A stretch of DNA of 64,000 nucleotides, from contig CM044311.1 in assembly GCA_024291935.2 (NCBI GenBank), positions 24,246,001-24,310,000 on the forward strand, written 5' to 3'. Of the stretch, positions 23,195-33,989 are shown piece by piece (the first letter of the stretch is position 1; every line of letters begins with the position of its first letter). This DNA is from Okapia johnstoni (lineage: Eukaryota; Chordata; Mammalia; Artiodactyla; Giraffidae). The position numbers were made by a program, and so were the translations under genes. The notes under the pieces are model-generated. The model searched no databases. It saw nothing but the letters and a program-made list of their open reading frames with translations, and was not told the origin of the DNA.

Positions 23195-23575
23195 TTTTAA
23201 AAATATTTTATTGCAGTATGTTTGATTTACAATGTTGGGTTAATTTCAGGTGTACAGCAAAGTAAATCAGTTTATATATATATTATATATATATATATAT
23301 ATATACACTCTTTTTAAAATTCCTTTCCATATAGGCCATTACAGAGTACTGAGTAGCATTTCCTGGGCTATACAGTAGGTCCTTATTAGTTATCTATTTT
23401 ATATACAGTGGTGTATATATGTCAATGCCAGTCTTCCAATTTATCCCTTCTCTCTTTTATCTCTTAGTAACCATAAGTTTCTTTTCTACATCTATAACTT
23501 TATTTCTATATTGTAGATAAGTTCATTTGTACCTTTTCTTTAGATTACACATATAAACTATATCATATGATATAA
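23195..23575 (-). mobile_element. L1 LINE 3' UTR
   Basis: TTTACAATGTTGGGTTAATT, CAGGTGTACAGCAAAGTAAA, GGCCATTACAGAGTACTGAG and TTTCTTTTCTACATCTATAA are the complement of the artiodactyl L1 3' UTR, the same family as at 2029-3451. An expanded AT run lies inside it. Confidence 0.82.
23272..23305. repeat. (AT)n within L1 3' UTR
   Basis: About 34 bp of alternating A and T, interrupted once. Confidence 0.85.
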
Positions 23576-23750
23576 CTGCATTTTTAAAGGAGGTAAGGAA
23601 TTTAAAATTTGGAAAAGGATGTCTCAATGACTTTCTATGTTATCTTAAGTTAAAAATGTCTATTTTTTCTATTCATCATGTCTTTAAAATATTAATATCA
23701 ATGTTGATCATAATACTGATGCAAGTTAAAATTAATTGTCAGTAAGATAA

Positions 23751-24613
23751 GGTACATCATGAGAAATGCTGGGCTGGAGGAAGCACAAGCTGGAATCCAG
23801 ATTGCTGGGAGAAATATCAATAACCTCAGATATGCAGATGACACCAACCTTATTGCAGAAAGTGAAGAAGAACTAAAGAGCCTCTTGATGAACGTGAAAG
23901 AAGAGAGTGAAAAAGTTGGCTTAAAGCTCAACATTCAGAAAACTAAGATCATGGCATCCAGTCCCATCACTTCATTGCAAATAGATGGGGAAACAGTGGA
24001 AACAGTGGCTGACTTTATTTTTCTGGGCTCCAAAATCACTGCAGAGGGTGATTGCAGCCATGCAATTAAAAGGCACTTACTCCTTGAAAGGAAAGTTATG
24101 ACCAACCTAGACAGCATATTAAAAAACAGAGACATTACTTTGCCAACAAAGATCCATCTAGTCAAAGTTATGGTTTTTCCAGTGGTCATATATGGATGTG
24201 AGAGTTGGATTATAAAGAAAGCTGAGTGCTGAAGAATTGATGTTTTTGAACTGTGGTGTTGGAGAAGACTTTTGAGAGCTCCTTGGACTGCAAGGAGATC
24301 CAACCAGTCCATCCTAAAGGAGATCAGTCCTGGGTGTTCATTGGAAGGTCTGATGTTGAAGCTGAAACTCCAATTCTTTGGCCACCTGATGCGAAGAGCT
24401 GACTCATAGGAAAAGACTCTTATGCTGGGAAAGACTGAAGGCAGGAGGAGAAGAGAACGACAGAGGATGAGATGGCTGGATGGCATCACCGACTTGATGC
24501 ACACGGGTTTGGGTAGACTCTGGGAGTTGGTGATGGACAGGGAGGCCTGGTGTGCTGTGGTTCATGGGGTAGCAAAGAGCCGGACACAACTGAGTGACTG
24601 AACTGAACTGAAC
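23751..24613 (+). mobile_element. BovB LINE, 5'-truncated, with RT YADD
   Basis: A fairly well-kept BovB from the middle of the RT domain (GTACATCATGAGAAATGCTG) to the ACTGAACTGAACTGAA tail. It carries RYADDT at 23828-23845. A 7-bp repeat GTAAGAT (23742-23748 and 24619-24625) may be the TSD. The coding frame reads on to residue ~157 and is then broken by TGA at about 24230 and again by TAG near 24407. Confidence 0.92.
23759..24232 (+). pseudogene. BovB RT-domain remnant (157 codons)
   Basis: This open frame is the C-terminal half of the BovB reverse transcriptase. RYADDT, the catalytic motif C, is at about residues 24-29. An ESEEELKSLLMNVKEESEKV helix lies at 33-52, IQKTKIMAS at about 59-67, FIFLGSKIT at about 86-94, and CSHAIKRHLLLERKVMTNLD at about 99-118. 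RT motifs upstream, including motif A, are lost by 5' truncation. The stop after KKAEC is a single-base change relative to other copies (TGA where they read CG-). It cannot act as a polymerase. Confidence 0.85.
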
Positions 24614-24625
24614 TGAAGGTAAGAT

Positions 24626-27522
24626 TTAGATGATACATAATATTATTTTGATTAGAGTTGAGGAATACCTGAAAACTACTTTTCTAATCAACACTTCTCA
24701 CAGTGGGTTTACAATAAATAAATAAATGAATAAATATTGGCTCTAAAAATCCTACTATATAAATTAAGTCCATGTTAACTGAACCTTGATACAGACCCTT
24801 GATAAAGCTGATGTAGGTAGAGGGAAGGATGAGGTAAATAAGCAAGGAGACAAAGACAAAATAAGAGAAATTGAATAATTTATTGATGACACCTAAAAAG
24901 CTTTACCTGACTCTGGTTACCACTTTGAGGTAGTAAACCGAGAAGTCAAAAGAATAATGAGGTAATTTTATAGCATTTTACGTCCTTGCCAATATATTTT
25001 TGACAATAATAGCATGAATAGAAAATTTTCTGTAAAAAAGATAAGATGGAAGATATCTTTGGGGAAAAACATTTAATAGTCTGAAGCAAACTTATTAGTG
25101 AAAATGAGAATATTGGACGGACAAAAGAATAGTCTCAGGAATTATTAATATAGACTTGGATAATTGTTTTGATTCCTTCAAAGAAAATTTGCAAAATACT
25201 AAGAAATTAAACATAAAAAGACATTCATCATTCAGAACAAATAGAACAGGAGTTGGAAACATTACATTCCCTCCTTAATTGAGATTAAAAATGCATCTTG
25301 GCAATGAATATTTCAGTTGTAATACAACTTTTTAAAACTTCCATCTGAATATATGATACAGCTAAATAACCAATTCAGCTAAAATAAAAGTATCAATAAT
25401 TTTATTTTGTTCCTTTGACAAGAGAATCTTCAAAAAAAAAAATCATCAAAATCAGAAATGGACAAATAGATGTAACAGAAATGTCTTGTCTGGCTTACTC
25501 TTCTGTGATCAATAATTTGAAATATTAGGTAATTATAATAGGGAGCATTCAAAAGCTAATCAAATGTTAGATTGCATCATTTTTAGATTGCTAAATTAGA
25601 GATTGAGGAATTAATTTTCTTTATGGTTCTCTGCCTTTTCTGTACACTGTCAATAGCTTAAATCCTAGCCAAACTTGTAATGTATTTGAGGCTGCCTTCT
25701 GGAATACTTCTGAAAGCAGAAGTGGTAAGAAACGGCAGAATTAAGGAAAGAGAGGAGCTTTGTTTTGTACTGGAACAGCTGTAATGAGATTAAGACAAAA
25801 AAGAGATGAAATTGTAGCTGGGAGGAAAGCCAAGGTTATAAATCTGAAAAGACAAGATTGTGGAATGGGTAATGATTTAGCAATATAATCTATGAGAGAG
25901 TAATTTACCAGAAGAGTTACAATTTTTAGTGAAGAACAATGTTACAAAAAGAAGCAATAGAACAGTTGAACAAACTAAATCTCACATATTACTTTTGAAG
26001 TCATAAATAATCATTTAGCGGAGCACAACCTGTAAGGTCATAGCATTGTGATAGTGAGGGATTTTTGACACATACTAATAAAATTTGGTAGAAGAATATA
26101 TAGAAGATTTGACAGTGTAGTCAACAGATTGCTCACATGTATGTATTTGTTATTTGTGTGTGTGCAAAAGTCTGTTCTCCAAAATTAGATGATTCACATA
26201 TTTTCAAATATACATTTTAAAAATGTATAAAGAATGTTATATAATGGAATAATAAACAAAGTTTTTAAATATCAATAAACTTATATAATACATATCACAC
26301 CTTTTATCACAAAGCAATAAAATGATAAATTAGAATACAGCTGGAAATCAAGAGCTTTTTTTCAGTTGGAAATTAGAAAAAGAAAACAGTCTCACTTCTC
26401 TAAGATATTCATGAATCAATGAAAAGATATTTGTTGAAAATATTAAGGATTTTCAATTGAAAAATATAAAAATGAAACATATCAATGCTTATAGGTTTAG
26501 CAGTTGCTATACCATGAGAAACAGTTGTAATTTTACAAGCATTTGTTAAAAATGAGGATATTTAACGATTAACATGCAAATTTAGGAAAGCAGAGGACAA
26601 GGAAAAGACAATGAAATTGGAAGAAGAAATAATATAAACAAGAATAGAAATTAATGAAGAGGAATCAAAAATTAAATTCATCAATGAAATAAGACCTATG
26701 TATAAACACAAATAAAGCAGAAAACAAAATGGCTGACTTTTCAAGAGTATCCCAAGTGAGAGTAAAATTTTGTAGTAACACCAAATGTCTAGGAAGGAAC
26801 TCTGTGAGCAAATTTGTAAAATCATTTGCTGTTCTTGCAGGTACAATGCCCCTCCCTTCATCAGTCACAACTGTGAGAGCAAGGATGTTTGTTTCTTCAT
26901 GATTCTATATTCAAACCCAAACACAGTTTCTGATACCCAGCAAACTCTTGGCATAACTACCTGCAGAATTAATAAGTTATGTAGGAATTCAGTAGAATAT
27001 TTAAGGAAAGAGAACCAGGATACCATTTGTTGCTCTATTAAAATTTGCTTTCCCCTGAAAGGATAAATACTTTTTAAAATTTTGTCTTGAAGGAAAATAG
27101 GGTTATGGTGTTTTTTTTTTTTAATTTTGGTCCAAGGGCAATTTATTAAAGGTCTCTTGGCCTCAATTATAACAATGTTTACAATAAGGAAAGATCTATA
27201 GCATTATAGCATTACATTATATATTGCATATCTAATTCATAATTATAAGTAATTATAATATAATATAATAATTATAATTAATTCCATTAATTAATGGAAA
27301 TTGTAAAACATTTTCCTTGAATTTAATTTAAAGATACATGTTTAGAGATTCCAGCTATATTAATCTTGACAAAATGAAATTCTTGCTGACCTTTATGAGA
27401 TTTATATTGGAAAAAAAGAGTGTAGGGGTTAACTTTGTTGGTCAACAGAATATGGATGAAAATGATAGTATGTGATTTCTTTCAAAGGAATCCTATGTTT
27501 CTGCTTGTCCCCTCTTGTGCTT
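24626..27522. other. repeat-poor anonymous block
   Basis: Nearly 2.9 kb without a recognisable transposable element, unusual for this window. It contains a short (AAAT)n-like run at 24713-24736, an A tract at about 25433-25442 and a T tract at 27111-27122. The overlapping frames at 26562-27066 show no domain. An AT-rich inverted stretch lies near 27200-27300. No gene can be supported. Confidence 0.4.
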
Positions 27523-27772
27523 TGCTGTCATGATGCGTGCATGTGTGCTCAGTCGCTTCCATCATGTCCAACTCTGTGTGACCACATGGACTGTAGCCCA
27601 TCAGGCTCCTCTTCCCTTGGGATTCTTCAGGCAAGAATAGTGGAGTGTGTTATCATGCCCTCTTCCAGGGGATCTTCCCACCCCAGGGATCGAACCCACA
27701 TCTTTTATGTCTCCTGCATTAGCAGGCAGATTTTTTACCATTAGTGTCTTCTGGGAAGCATGCTGTCATGAT
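27523..27772. repeat. target-site duplication pair (TGCTGTCATGAT)
   Basis: Exact 12-bp repeats at 27523-27534 and 27761-27772 bound the Bov-tA copy. Confidence 0.95.
27535..27760 (-). mobile_element. Bov-tA SINE with 12-bp TSD
   Basis: Complete reverse-complement Bov-tA. Tail TGCGTGCATGTGTGCTCAGT side left, B-box complement GGGATCGAACCC near 27687, and head complement ending TTCTGGGAAGC. Exact 12-bp direct repeats TGCTGTCATGAT at 27523-27534 and 27761-27772 fix both ends and show target-primed integration. Confidence 0.95.
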
Positions 27773-27839
27773 AAAGACATGCATTATGTAACCTGCTAGA
27801 TCAAGGTGCATGGCAGAAGCTTGGAGTTAAATGAGACCC

Positions 27840-28005
27840 AACCCAGAGCTTACTGTAATCAGATCCATCTCTGCTCAGTCTAGAGCATTCACAGTCACCT
27901 AACCTGAGAAAGATGACCAAATTAAATTATTTTTTTCTTTTAAGACACTGAGATTTGGGATATTTTCCTACATATCCCCATTATTTCAGTAGGTAACTGA
28001 TACAC
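27840..28005 (+). mobile_element. possible MLT1-type LTR 3' end
   Basis: TTTTAAGACACTGAGATTTG, then GGTAACTGATACAC, matches the terminal wording of MLT1-like LTRs. The upstream part is poorly matched. Confidence 0.4.
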
Positions 28006-28112
28006 ATGGATGGAAAGAAAATATTAACAGTGGCAACTTTTCTACAATGTTTTTCATGTTGGACACTTTTTTTTTATGTTGTAACTCATTTTCATTAAGG
28101 AAACCATTATTA

Positions 28113-28235
28113 AATTATTTATTGAATGTATCGAAGCTAGATGTAAATTAAGGTCTTAGGACAAAAAAATAACTAAAACTCATACCCTAAAGGTATTTAA
28201 TAGTGATAACTAAGTTACACATACAAAAAAAAAAG
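28113..28235 (-). mobile_element. possible L2 fragment
   Basis: TTTATTGAATGTATCGAAGC followed by ACCCTAAAGGTATTTAATAG loosely fits the complement of an L2 3' region. Low identity. Confidence 0.3.
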
Positions 28236-28583
28236 ATGTATGTGAATTTATAATATGCCACACAGACAGGCAAATGTACAGAAAGGCAATGGATCTTATT
28301 TAAATAATAAGATTTCTATTATTCTTCTAAATATTATTTAAAATCCTATTTAATACTAAATGTTTATACCTCTTAGATTCAATCCCTCCTTCCTTAAAAA
28401 AAATATAACATTGATATCTATCTCTTCTCCTTATTGAACCAAAAGAATTTCCTCCAGGAATGCCATGGATATTGATAGTGATAATTTGATTTCTTTAATC
28501 CATCATCTAATCATCTCCTTTTGGCAGGGTAGAACAAACTGCACCATTTTATGGTCCAAAATTATATTATATATTATTACTTT

Positions 28584-28685
28584 ATATAATATAATATATA
28601 TATTATATATAATATATAATATGCAATATATAATATAATATATATATTATATATAATATATAATATGTAATATATAATATAATTC
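28584..28685. repeat. 44-bp AT-only tandem repeat
   Basis: A 44-bp unit made almost entirely of A and T (starting ATATAATATAATATATATAT) occurs twice in full, at 28584-28627 and 28628-28671. A partial third copy starts at 28672. The first two copies differ at one visible position (GCAA versus GTAA). The unit is rich in internal inverted symmetry. Confidence 0.85.
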
Positions 28686-28689
28686 TTTT

Positions 28690-29124
28690 TTTTAATTTAA
28701 AAACTTGGGGAGTGTTTACTTCTGAACCTTAACAAGTTTATGCCCTTAGATAAGTTTTGTATAGTTTAATCCTTATGCCATCATTTTACTTGGACCTTGA
28801 CATTTAGCTTCTTTCGAAAATAAACCTGGGTGTGTTAGAGAATGTGATTGAGTCAGGCTATTAAGTCTAGGTTAACTTGTTTTTATACATTTGACTTATC
28901 TGTTACAGTCCCTTTTATCTTCTGTTTCTTTTCTTCGAGTCAACATTATGATTCTTTAACAGAGGCCCACAAAATCTTTTAAATTCCTCAATTATATTTG
29001 GCTCAAAGAATATAATTACAAAGCATGATTATCAATATTTTAAAAGGGCTTTTGAAATACCAAAGGTATGAAATATTATTAACTAAGATATGATATAGTC
29101 AGTGGAAGCATATGAGATTTTTAT
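28690..29124. other. anonymous DNA
   Basis: No gene or recognisable repeat seen. Confidence 0.3.
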
Positions 29125-29320
29125 TCAAATCAGCCTGAAACTAAATTACTGTCCTAGGCTTAATTATCTATATGAGGCTGGACAATGTATTAAACTTACA
29201 GGGCTTCAATATCCTTATCTGTAAAACTGAGTTTTAAAAAAAAGCCAAGAATTTTATTGTAACTACTTTCATGAATAATATTAAATGGCCTAACATACAG
29301 TAAGTACTATTCATTTTTTA
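29125..29320 (+). mobile_element. MIR SINE
   Basis: The order TTAATTATCTATATGAGGCT, ATATCCTTATCTGTAAAACT, CATGAATAATATTAAATGGC and AACATACAGTAAGTACT follows the MIR core and 3' end in sense. Diverged, as expected for this ancient family. Confidence 0.6.
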
Positions 29321-29661
29321 AGGTCTTCATATCAGTAGGAGGAACTGAAAAAAATGGAGAAATAATTTAAGACATGTAATTTTACAGTTACAAGACACAG
29401 AGATAATCTACTCCAACTCCCTCATTTTATTGATGGCTAAAGTGAAGTCAAGAGAAACTTGGGGTTTGCTTGAAATATCTCAACAAGAGATGGGAGGAAA
29501 AAAACCTCTTGTTCAAGTTTATGTAATAAATCTAAAAGCTGATCATGAGACCTGCACATTTTTGCTTTTCTATTGGAGCGGGAGGCCCATCTTTGTTGGC
29601 AAAGCTACATTTTAGTATTTAAAATATTATCTCCAAAGAATTTAAGTATGTTATAGCCAAT

Positions 29662-29757
29662 TATTCTTGCCTGGAGAGTCCCATGGACAGAGAAGACTGA
29701 CAGGCTACAGTCCATGGGGTTGCAAAGATTTGGACATGACTAAGTGACTGTCACTAT
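29662..29757 (+). mobile_element. 5'-truncated Bov-tA/BovA SINE
   Basis: Only the last ~100 bp are present: TTCTTGCCTGGAGAGTCCCA, CAGGCTACAGTCCATGGGG and GGACATGACTAAGTGACTG. Confidence 0.85.
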
Positions 29758-29765
29758 TACTACTG

Positions 29766-31090
29766 TAGCCAAATATTACATCATTCAGTATTCCTAAAGC
29801 ATTCATTTTTGTTATATCTCCAAATTGAGCTCTTCTTTAAAAGTCAGGTATGCCAAGTAACTGTAATACAAAAGGAAAAATAGCACACAGTAAGTTCACT
29901 CTTTGAAAATGTCCTGTTTCAGCTTTAGTTTTTGAGACTAGCCCCACTTCTTTTGGTCCAGTTAGCCTACCTAGATCACCAGAAGGATCAAGTGGCACTT
30001 TTAAACTAAGCACTACCTTTTTATTCACCTCCTCTAGAAAATCAGACTGTAGATCAGATCTTGATTTTGAAAAAAAATAATCATAATGGGTTTCGATTAT
30101 TCCTATTTTCAGCCTTGAAATTCTAATACTACATGCAATGAATTTAGTAAAAGTGGAAACTCCCTTAAACTAAATAAAATTTTAACCTCACAAAGCACAC
30201 GTATTTTAATCCTTCTTCCATTACGGACTCTGGGAAGACTTGATATTCTTTCTTGTATGTGGATTTATATTTCCCTGGGTCCTGCATTTCTGAGTCTTAG
30301 CTAAAACCATAGAGACAGCTGCTTGTGTCACATTTTCTGCCCGGACACAATCCAGGATTACTAAAAATCTCACAAGTCATCTTGTTTTTGAAAGATTTAC
30401 AGCAAGATTTTCTGACCAGATATGTTGGATAAGTTAGCTTCAGATTTGTATCTGAAATGAACTTCCTTACCATTTAAAGTTTATCATGGGTGATACCATC
30501 AAAAAGTAGCACACAGAGCTTACTTTCACTGGCATGAAAGAGCACTGGCAGGCTGCCGAAAGAGAAATTACCTGCAATTCAGAGAATTATGATGACTTTT
30601 TTTTAAAGCTTCCATATCTTTTCAAAGTTGCCACTGAATCAGGGCCATTGAGCTCTGCTCTCTACTTTCAGCTGACTTTAACCTTCTCATATGACCCGTC
30701 ACACAAAAAAGAAATCCATGGTAACCAGGAGTTTTAATTATTTCTATCAGGTTTCAGGTGGGTATGCTGTTCTTCTAGATAATAATAATCTTTTAAGTGA
30801 GGTAGTAGTTCTGAAAGGCAAAGATTTTTCAAATTATTGCTTTCTATTGCCTTCTCAAAGGGCTAGCACCCAAATTTATTTGGTGGATGTCTCAAAAATC
30901 ACCGTTCTGCTTTCGTGTTTGAAGAATACAGCAGCTGCCACTTGTACTCAAACACAGGTTTGTTTGTTTGTTTGTTTTTATCCTATCATCTTTAGTTTTC
31001 TTGCAATTGGCACTTGGAACTGAATAACAGTTTCACAAATGAGGATTTACTTGTTTTCCTCTCGCTACCTCAGTGCCTATTCACTCATAT
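29766..31090. other. anonymous single-copy-like DNA
   Basis: More mixed base composition than its surroundings. Three short frames occur: 63 codons on the minus strand at 29837-30028, 67 plus at 30534-30737 and 110 plus at 30691-31023. None has a recognisable motif. A (TTTG)n run of about four units lies at 30961-30977. No splice-site-bounded exon could be argued. Confidence 0.35.
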
Positions 31091-31100
31091 CTCTTCACTA

Positions 31101-31307
31101 GGGCCTTCCCAGGTGGCTCACTGGTAAAGAGTCCACCTAACAATGCTCGAGACTCAGGTTCCATCTCTGGGTGGGGGAGACCCCCTGAAGGAGGAAATGG
31201 CACTCACTCTAGCATTCTTGCCTGGAGGATCCCATGGACAGTGGAGCCTGTGGGCCACAGTAATCCATAGGATCAAAATGAATCAGATGCTACTGAGCAC
31301 GCATGCC
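31101..31307 (+). mobile_element. Bov-tA SINE with diverged TSD
   Basis: Head GGGCCTTCCCAGGTGGCTCA, body GGAGACCCCCTGAAGGAGG, tail ending TACTGAGCACGCATGC. The flanks CTCTTCACTA (31091-31100) and CTCTTTATTA (31308-31317) match at 8 of 10 bases and probably represent the TSD. Confidence 0.88.
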
Positions 31308-31474
31308 CTCTTTATTAGATGATGGAATTGCAAAGACCAAACCAGTCTGAAAATAATTCATTTAAGTACAAGAAATAAGAAAATAAAGACTATCATGTAG
31401 ATCTTTCCCTGCTTCTCTGAATTTCTGGAATATTGTGCGTCAGCTCTTTTCTTCCCAGGGCGTTCCACATGTGT

Positions 31475-31650
31475 ATATTCTATGGAGTTAGGTTGCCTGG
31501 TTCTCTACAGGGTGGGCAAGTTACTTCACCTCTCCATGCCTCCATTTTTGCATGCCTATGTAAAATGAGAGAAATGATAATTATTATCTGATAAAAGTTT
31601 TTGATGATGGCTTAAGACAGAATGTGATACACACAAAATAAAACACTGAT
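31475..31650 (+). mobile_element. MIR SINE
   Basis: GGGCAAGTTACTTCACCTCT, then CCTATGTAAAATGAGAGAAA and AAAACACTGATTAGGTGTAG, is in the MIR core order (TGGGCAAGTCACTTAACCTC-type). Sense orientation. Confidence 0.75.
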
Positions 31651-31654
31651 TAGG

Positions 31655-32380
31655 TGTAGATTGTTTTCTATTATTGCATGTCACTGAAAGTATATGTTAG
31701 TACAAATTAAACAGGCCCAAACTGTTAGATGCAAAGCATTGGACAAAGGGGAAAAAAAAGACTGAGATGTAGATTTTGACTTCTTTGGTTTTCTAACTTG
31801 AATTTGGTTTGCCATCCTGGAATCTGTGAAATCACATATTGTCATTAACTAATCCTGTCCTTTCTAGAGGGTCCTGAAGTTAGACTCTGGAAAGCAGAGG
31901 AGTAGCCAGAACAAATGAGTTGGATTCACAGGTGTGAATCACAGGGAGGAGAAGAAAGCAGAAGTTAAAAATGTCATGGCTAGATGCAGGGAAAAGTAAG
32001 TATGCAAAATCAGAAGGAAGAAGGAGGAGACAGGACTCTCTCTGAGAAGCAAATCAAACCTGCTTTTAGTGGAAATACATAGGATAGGAACTGTTTCAGA
32101 ATGAGTATTTCTGTAGTGCTTTGTTTTTGTCTTTCTGTCCCTTCATGGTCATGGTGTATGCTACATTTTTAATAACTTCTGATTGAATAAATTCATTTAT
32201 CAGGTGATTTGAAATGCTTGGGTTGCATAAAAACAAGTGCCAGTAATTTTCAATTGAAAGAAAACCTGACGATGAGTATTTTTGTTACTATTTTATTTAT
32301 TTCTTCCCAGGAAATTATTATCCCCATTCCCTGCCACCTTCAAACAACCAGTAATCTGTTTCTGCATGATAGGTTAAATC
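31655..32380. other. anonymous DNA
   Basis: Single-copy-like. No gene or dated repeat. Confidence 0.35.
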
Positions 32381-32549
32381 AAATTATCTAGAAGGTATAT
32401 AAGTGGAATCATGCAATGTGAACTGTTTTTTAGCTGACATTTTTTCTTAACATAATTATACTTAGATGCCTCCACATCTGTACATAAATCAGTAATTATC
32501 ATATTGTAGTATTATTGTATCAGTACATCAGCATTTGTTTATCCATTCA

Positions 32550-32797
32550 CTTGATTATGTATGCATGTGTGCTGCATTGCTTTGGTCATGTCTGACTCTT
32601 TGTGACCCCATGGACTGTAGCCCGCCAGGCTCCTTTGTCCATGGGATTCTCTAGGCAAGAATACTGGAATGGGTTGCCGTGCTCTCCTCCAGGGGATCTT
32701 CCCCACTCAGGGACTGAACCCAAGTCTCTTATGTCGCCTGCATTGGCAGGTGTGTTCTTTACAACTAGTGCCACTAGGAAGCCCCTTGATTATGTAT
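32550..32797. repeat. target-site duplication pair (CTTGATTATGTAT)
   Basis: Exact 13-bp repeats at 32550-32562 and 32785-32797 flank the nested Bov-tA. Confidence 0.95.
32563..32784 (-). mobile_element. Bov-tA SINE with 13-bp TSD, nested in L1
   Basis: Well-preserved reverse-complement Bov-tA (GGCAAGAATACTGGAATGGG; head complement ACAACTAGTGCCACTAGGAA). Exact 13-bp duplications CTTGATTATGTAT at 32550-32562 and 32785-32797 fix the ends. Removing the SINE and one repeat restores the L1 word order. Confidence 0.95.
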
Positions 32798-33205
32798 ATT
32801 TGGTTATTTATGCTTTAGGCTGTTAGAAATAACACTACTATGAACATGAACATTAGTCTGCAAGATTTATATGGACATATGCTTTAAGTTCTTTTGAATA
32901 AATACCTACTAGTGGAATGCAACATTCATATAGTACGTGGATATTTGACCTTTTTTGAGCTATTACCATTTTTCTTCTAAAGTGGATATATCATTTTACG
33001 TGTTCATCAGTAGTTCCTCACAATCTCTGCATTACTTCATACTGATCCTTTAATTTTAGCCAGTAAAATAAGTTTCTAATATTATCTCATGGTTTTCATC
33101 TGCATTTCCCTGAAGTCTAATGATACTTAACACTTTCTCATGTGCATTCCATATTTTGTCTTTGGTAAAGATTCTGTTAAAGTATTTCGTCCTTTTTTTT
33201 TTTTA

Positions 33206-33985
33206 ATGAACGGGTTTCAGTGACCTCTATCGCATTATAGTTTCTATCAAACTGGAAAACCATCAACCATCATTTCATCAAGCATTATTTATACCCGCTC
33301 TCCTTCAGTGACTCTAACTACATGCATATTTGACCTCTTGGAATTTCACACAAGCTTATTGGTAATTTTTTATTAAATTTTTAATGTATATTTCATTTTG
33401 AATCATTCTTATTGTTATGATGTCAAGTATAGAGTATGCCATTATCATTATGCCCATATAGTAATATTTCATCTTAGACATTGTAATTTTTATCTCTATA
33501 AATTCAATTTTAGCTTTCTTTTTTTTTTCATGTTTCATACTGTTCATGTCACTTCTAAGCTTTTGAACAAATAAAATATTTATAGTAAATATTTTCTTGA
33601 CTTTCATTTGCTAATTTTAACCTCTTTGTCAGCTCCCAGTTGGACTGAATTGCTTAGTTTTCCTCATTATTACCAGTTGTGTTTTTCCTCTTCTTTTAAA
33701 AAAATTTTGCCTTTTGATTGCCAGATATTTTTTATATTCCTTCCTGATCTTTGGCTAAAGTTTTTTTTTTTGTTTTTTTGTTTAGACATTTTGGTCCATT
33801 TAAGTATTGTTTCTAAAATTTGTGAGGCAGGACCAAAATAGTGTTTAATCTAAAAGTATTTCCTTCTACTCCTAAGGCAAGATATTGCTGACTTCTAATC
33901 TAAAACCCCATTCAATGTGAGGTTTTCCAAGCAGAAAGTTGGGAACAGGGCTGTTCCCAGTGCCTGTATGAGTGTCAGGTAAGTT
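33206..33985 (-). mobile_element. possible ancient L1 3' UTR-like repeat
   Basis: The order TTGGTAATTTTTTATTAAAT, ...TTGATTGCCAGATATTTTTT, ...TGAGGCAGGACCAAAATAGT, ...GGGAACAGGGCTGTTCCCAG fits an old L1-like 3' region in antisense. It is the same kind of sequence as at 8885-9600. Very diverged; T-rich runs at about 33192-33203, 33520-33529 and 33760-33778. Confidence 0.35.
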
Positions 33986-33989
33986 TCTG

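Larger units (their letters stand above)
32385..33190 (-). mobile_element. old L1 ORF2 end, SINE-interrupted
   Basis: ATATAAGTGGAATCATGCAA, GTTTATCCATTCACTTGATT, GAATAAATACCTACTAGTGG and TTTTCATCTGCATTTCCC appear in the order of the complement of the old-type L1 ORF2 C-terminal region. A Bov-tA at 32563-32784 splits it. Heavily mutated. Confidence 0.75.

Noticed and set aside
23759..24232. functional reverse transcriptase gene
   Set aside because: Only the part after RT motif A remains. It is 5'-truncated and stopped early, with no promoter or complete polyprotein.
23935..24504. 189-codon minus frame, longest in the window
   Set aside because: It is exactly antisense to a BovB copy, and equivalent antisense frames occur in other BovB copies.
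30691..31023. 110-codon plus frame in non-repeat DNA
   Set aside because: Composition looks random, it contains a TTTG simple repeat, and no motif or exon boundary supports it.
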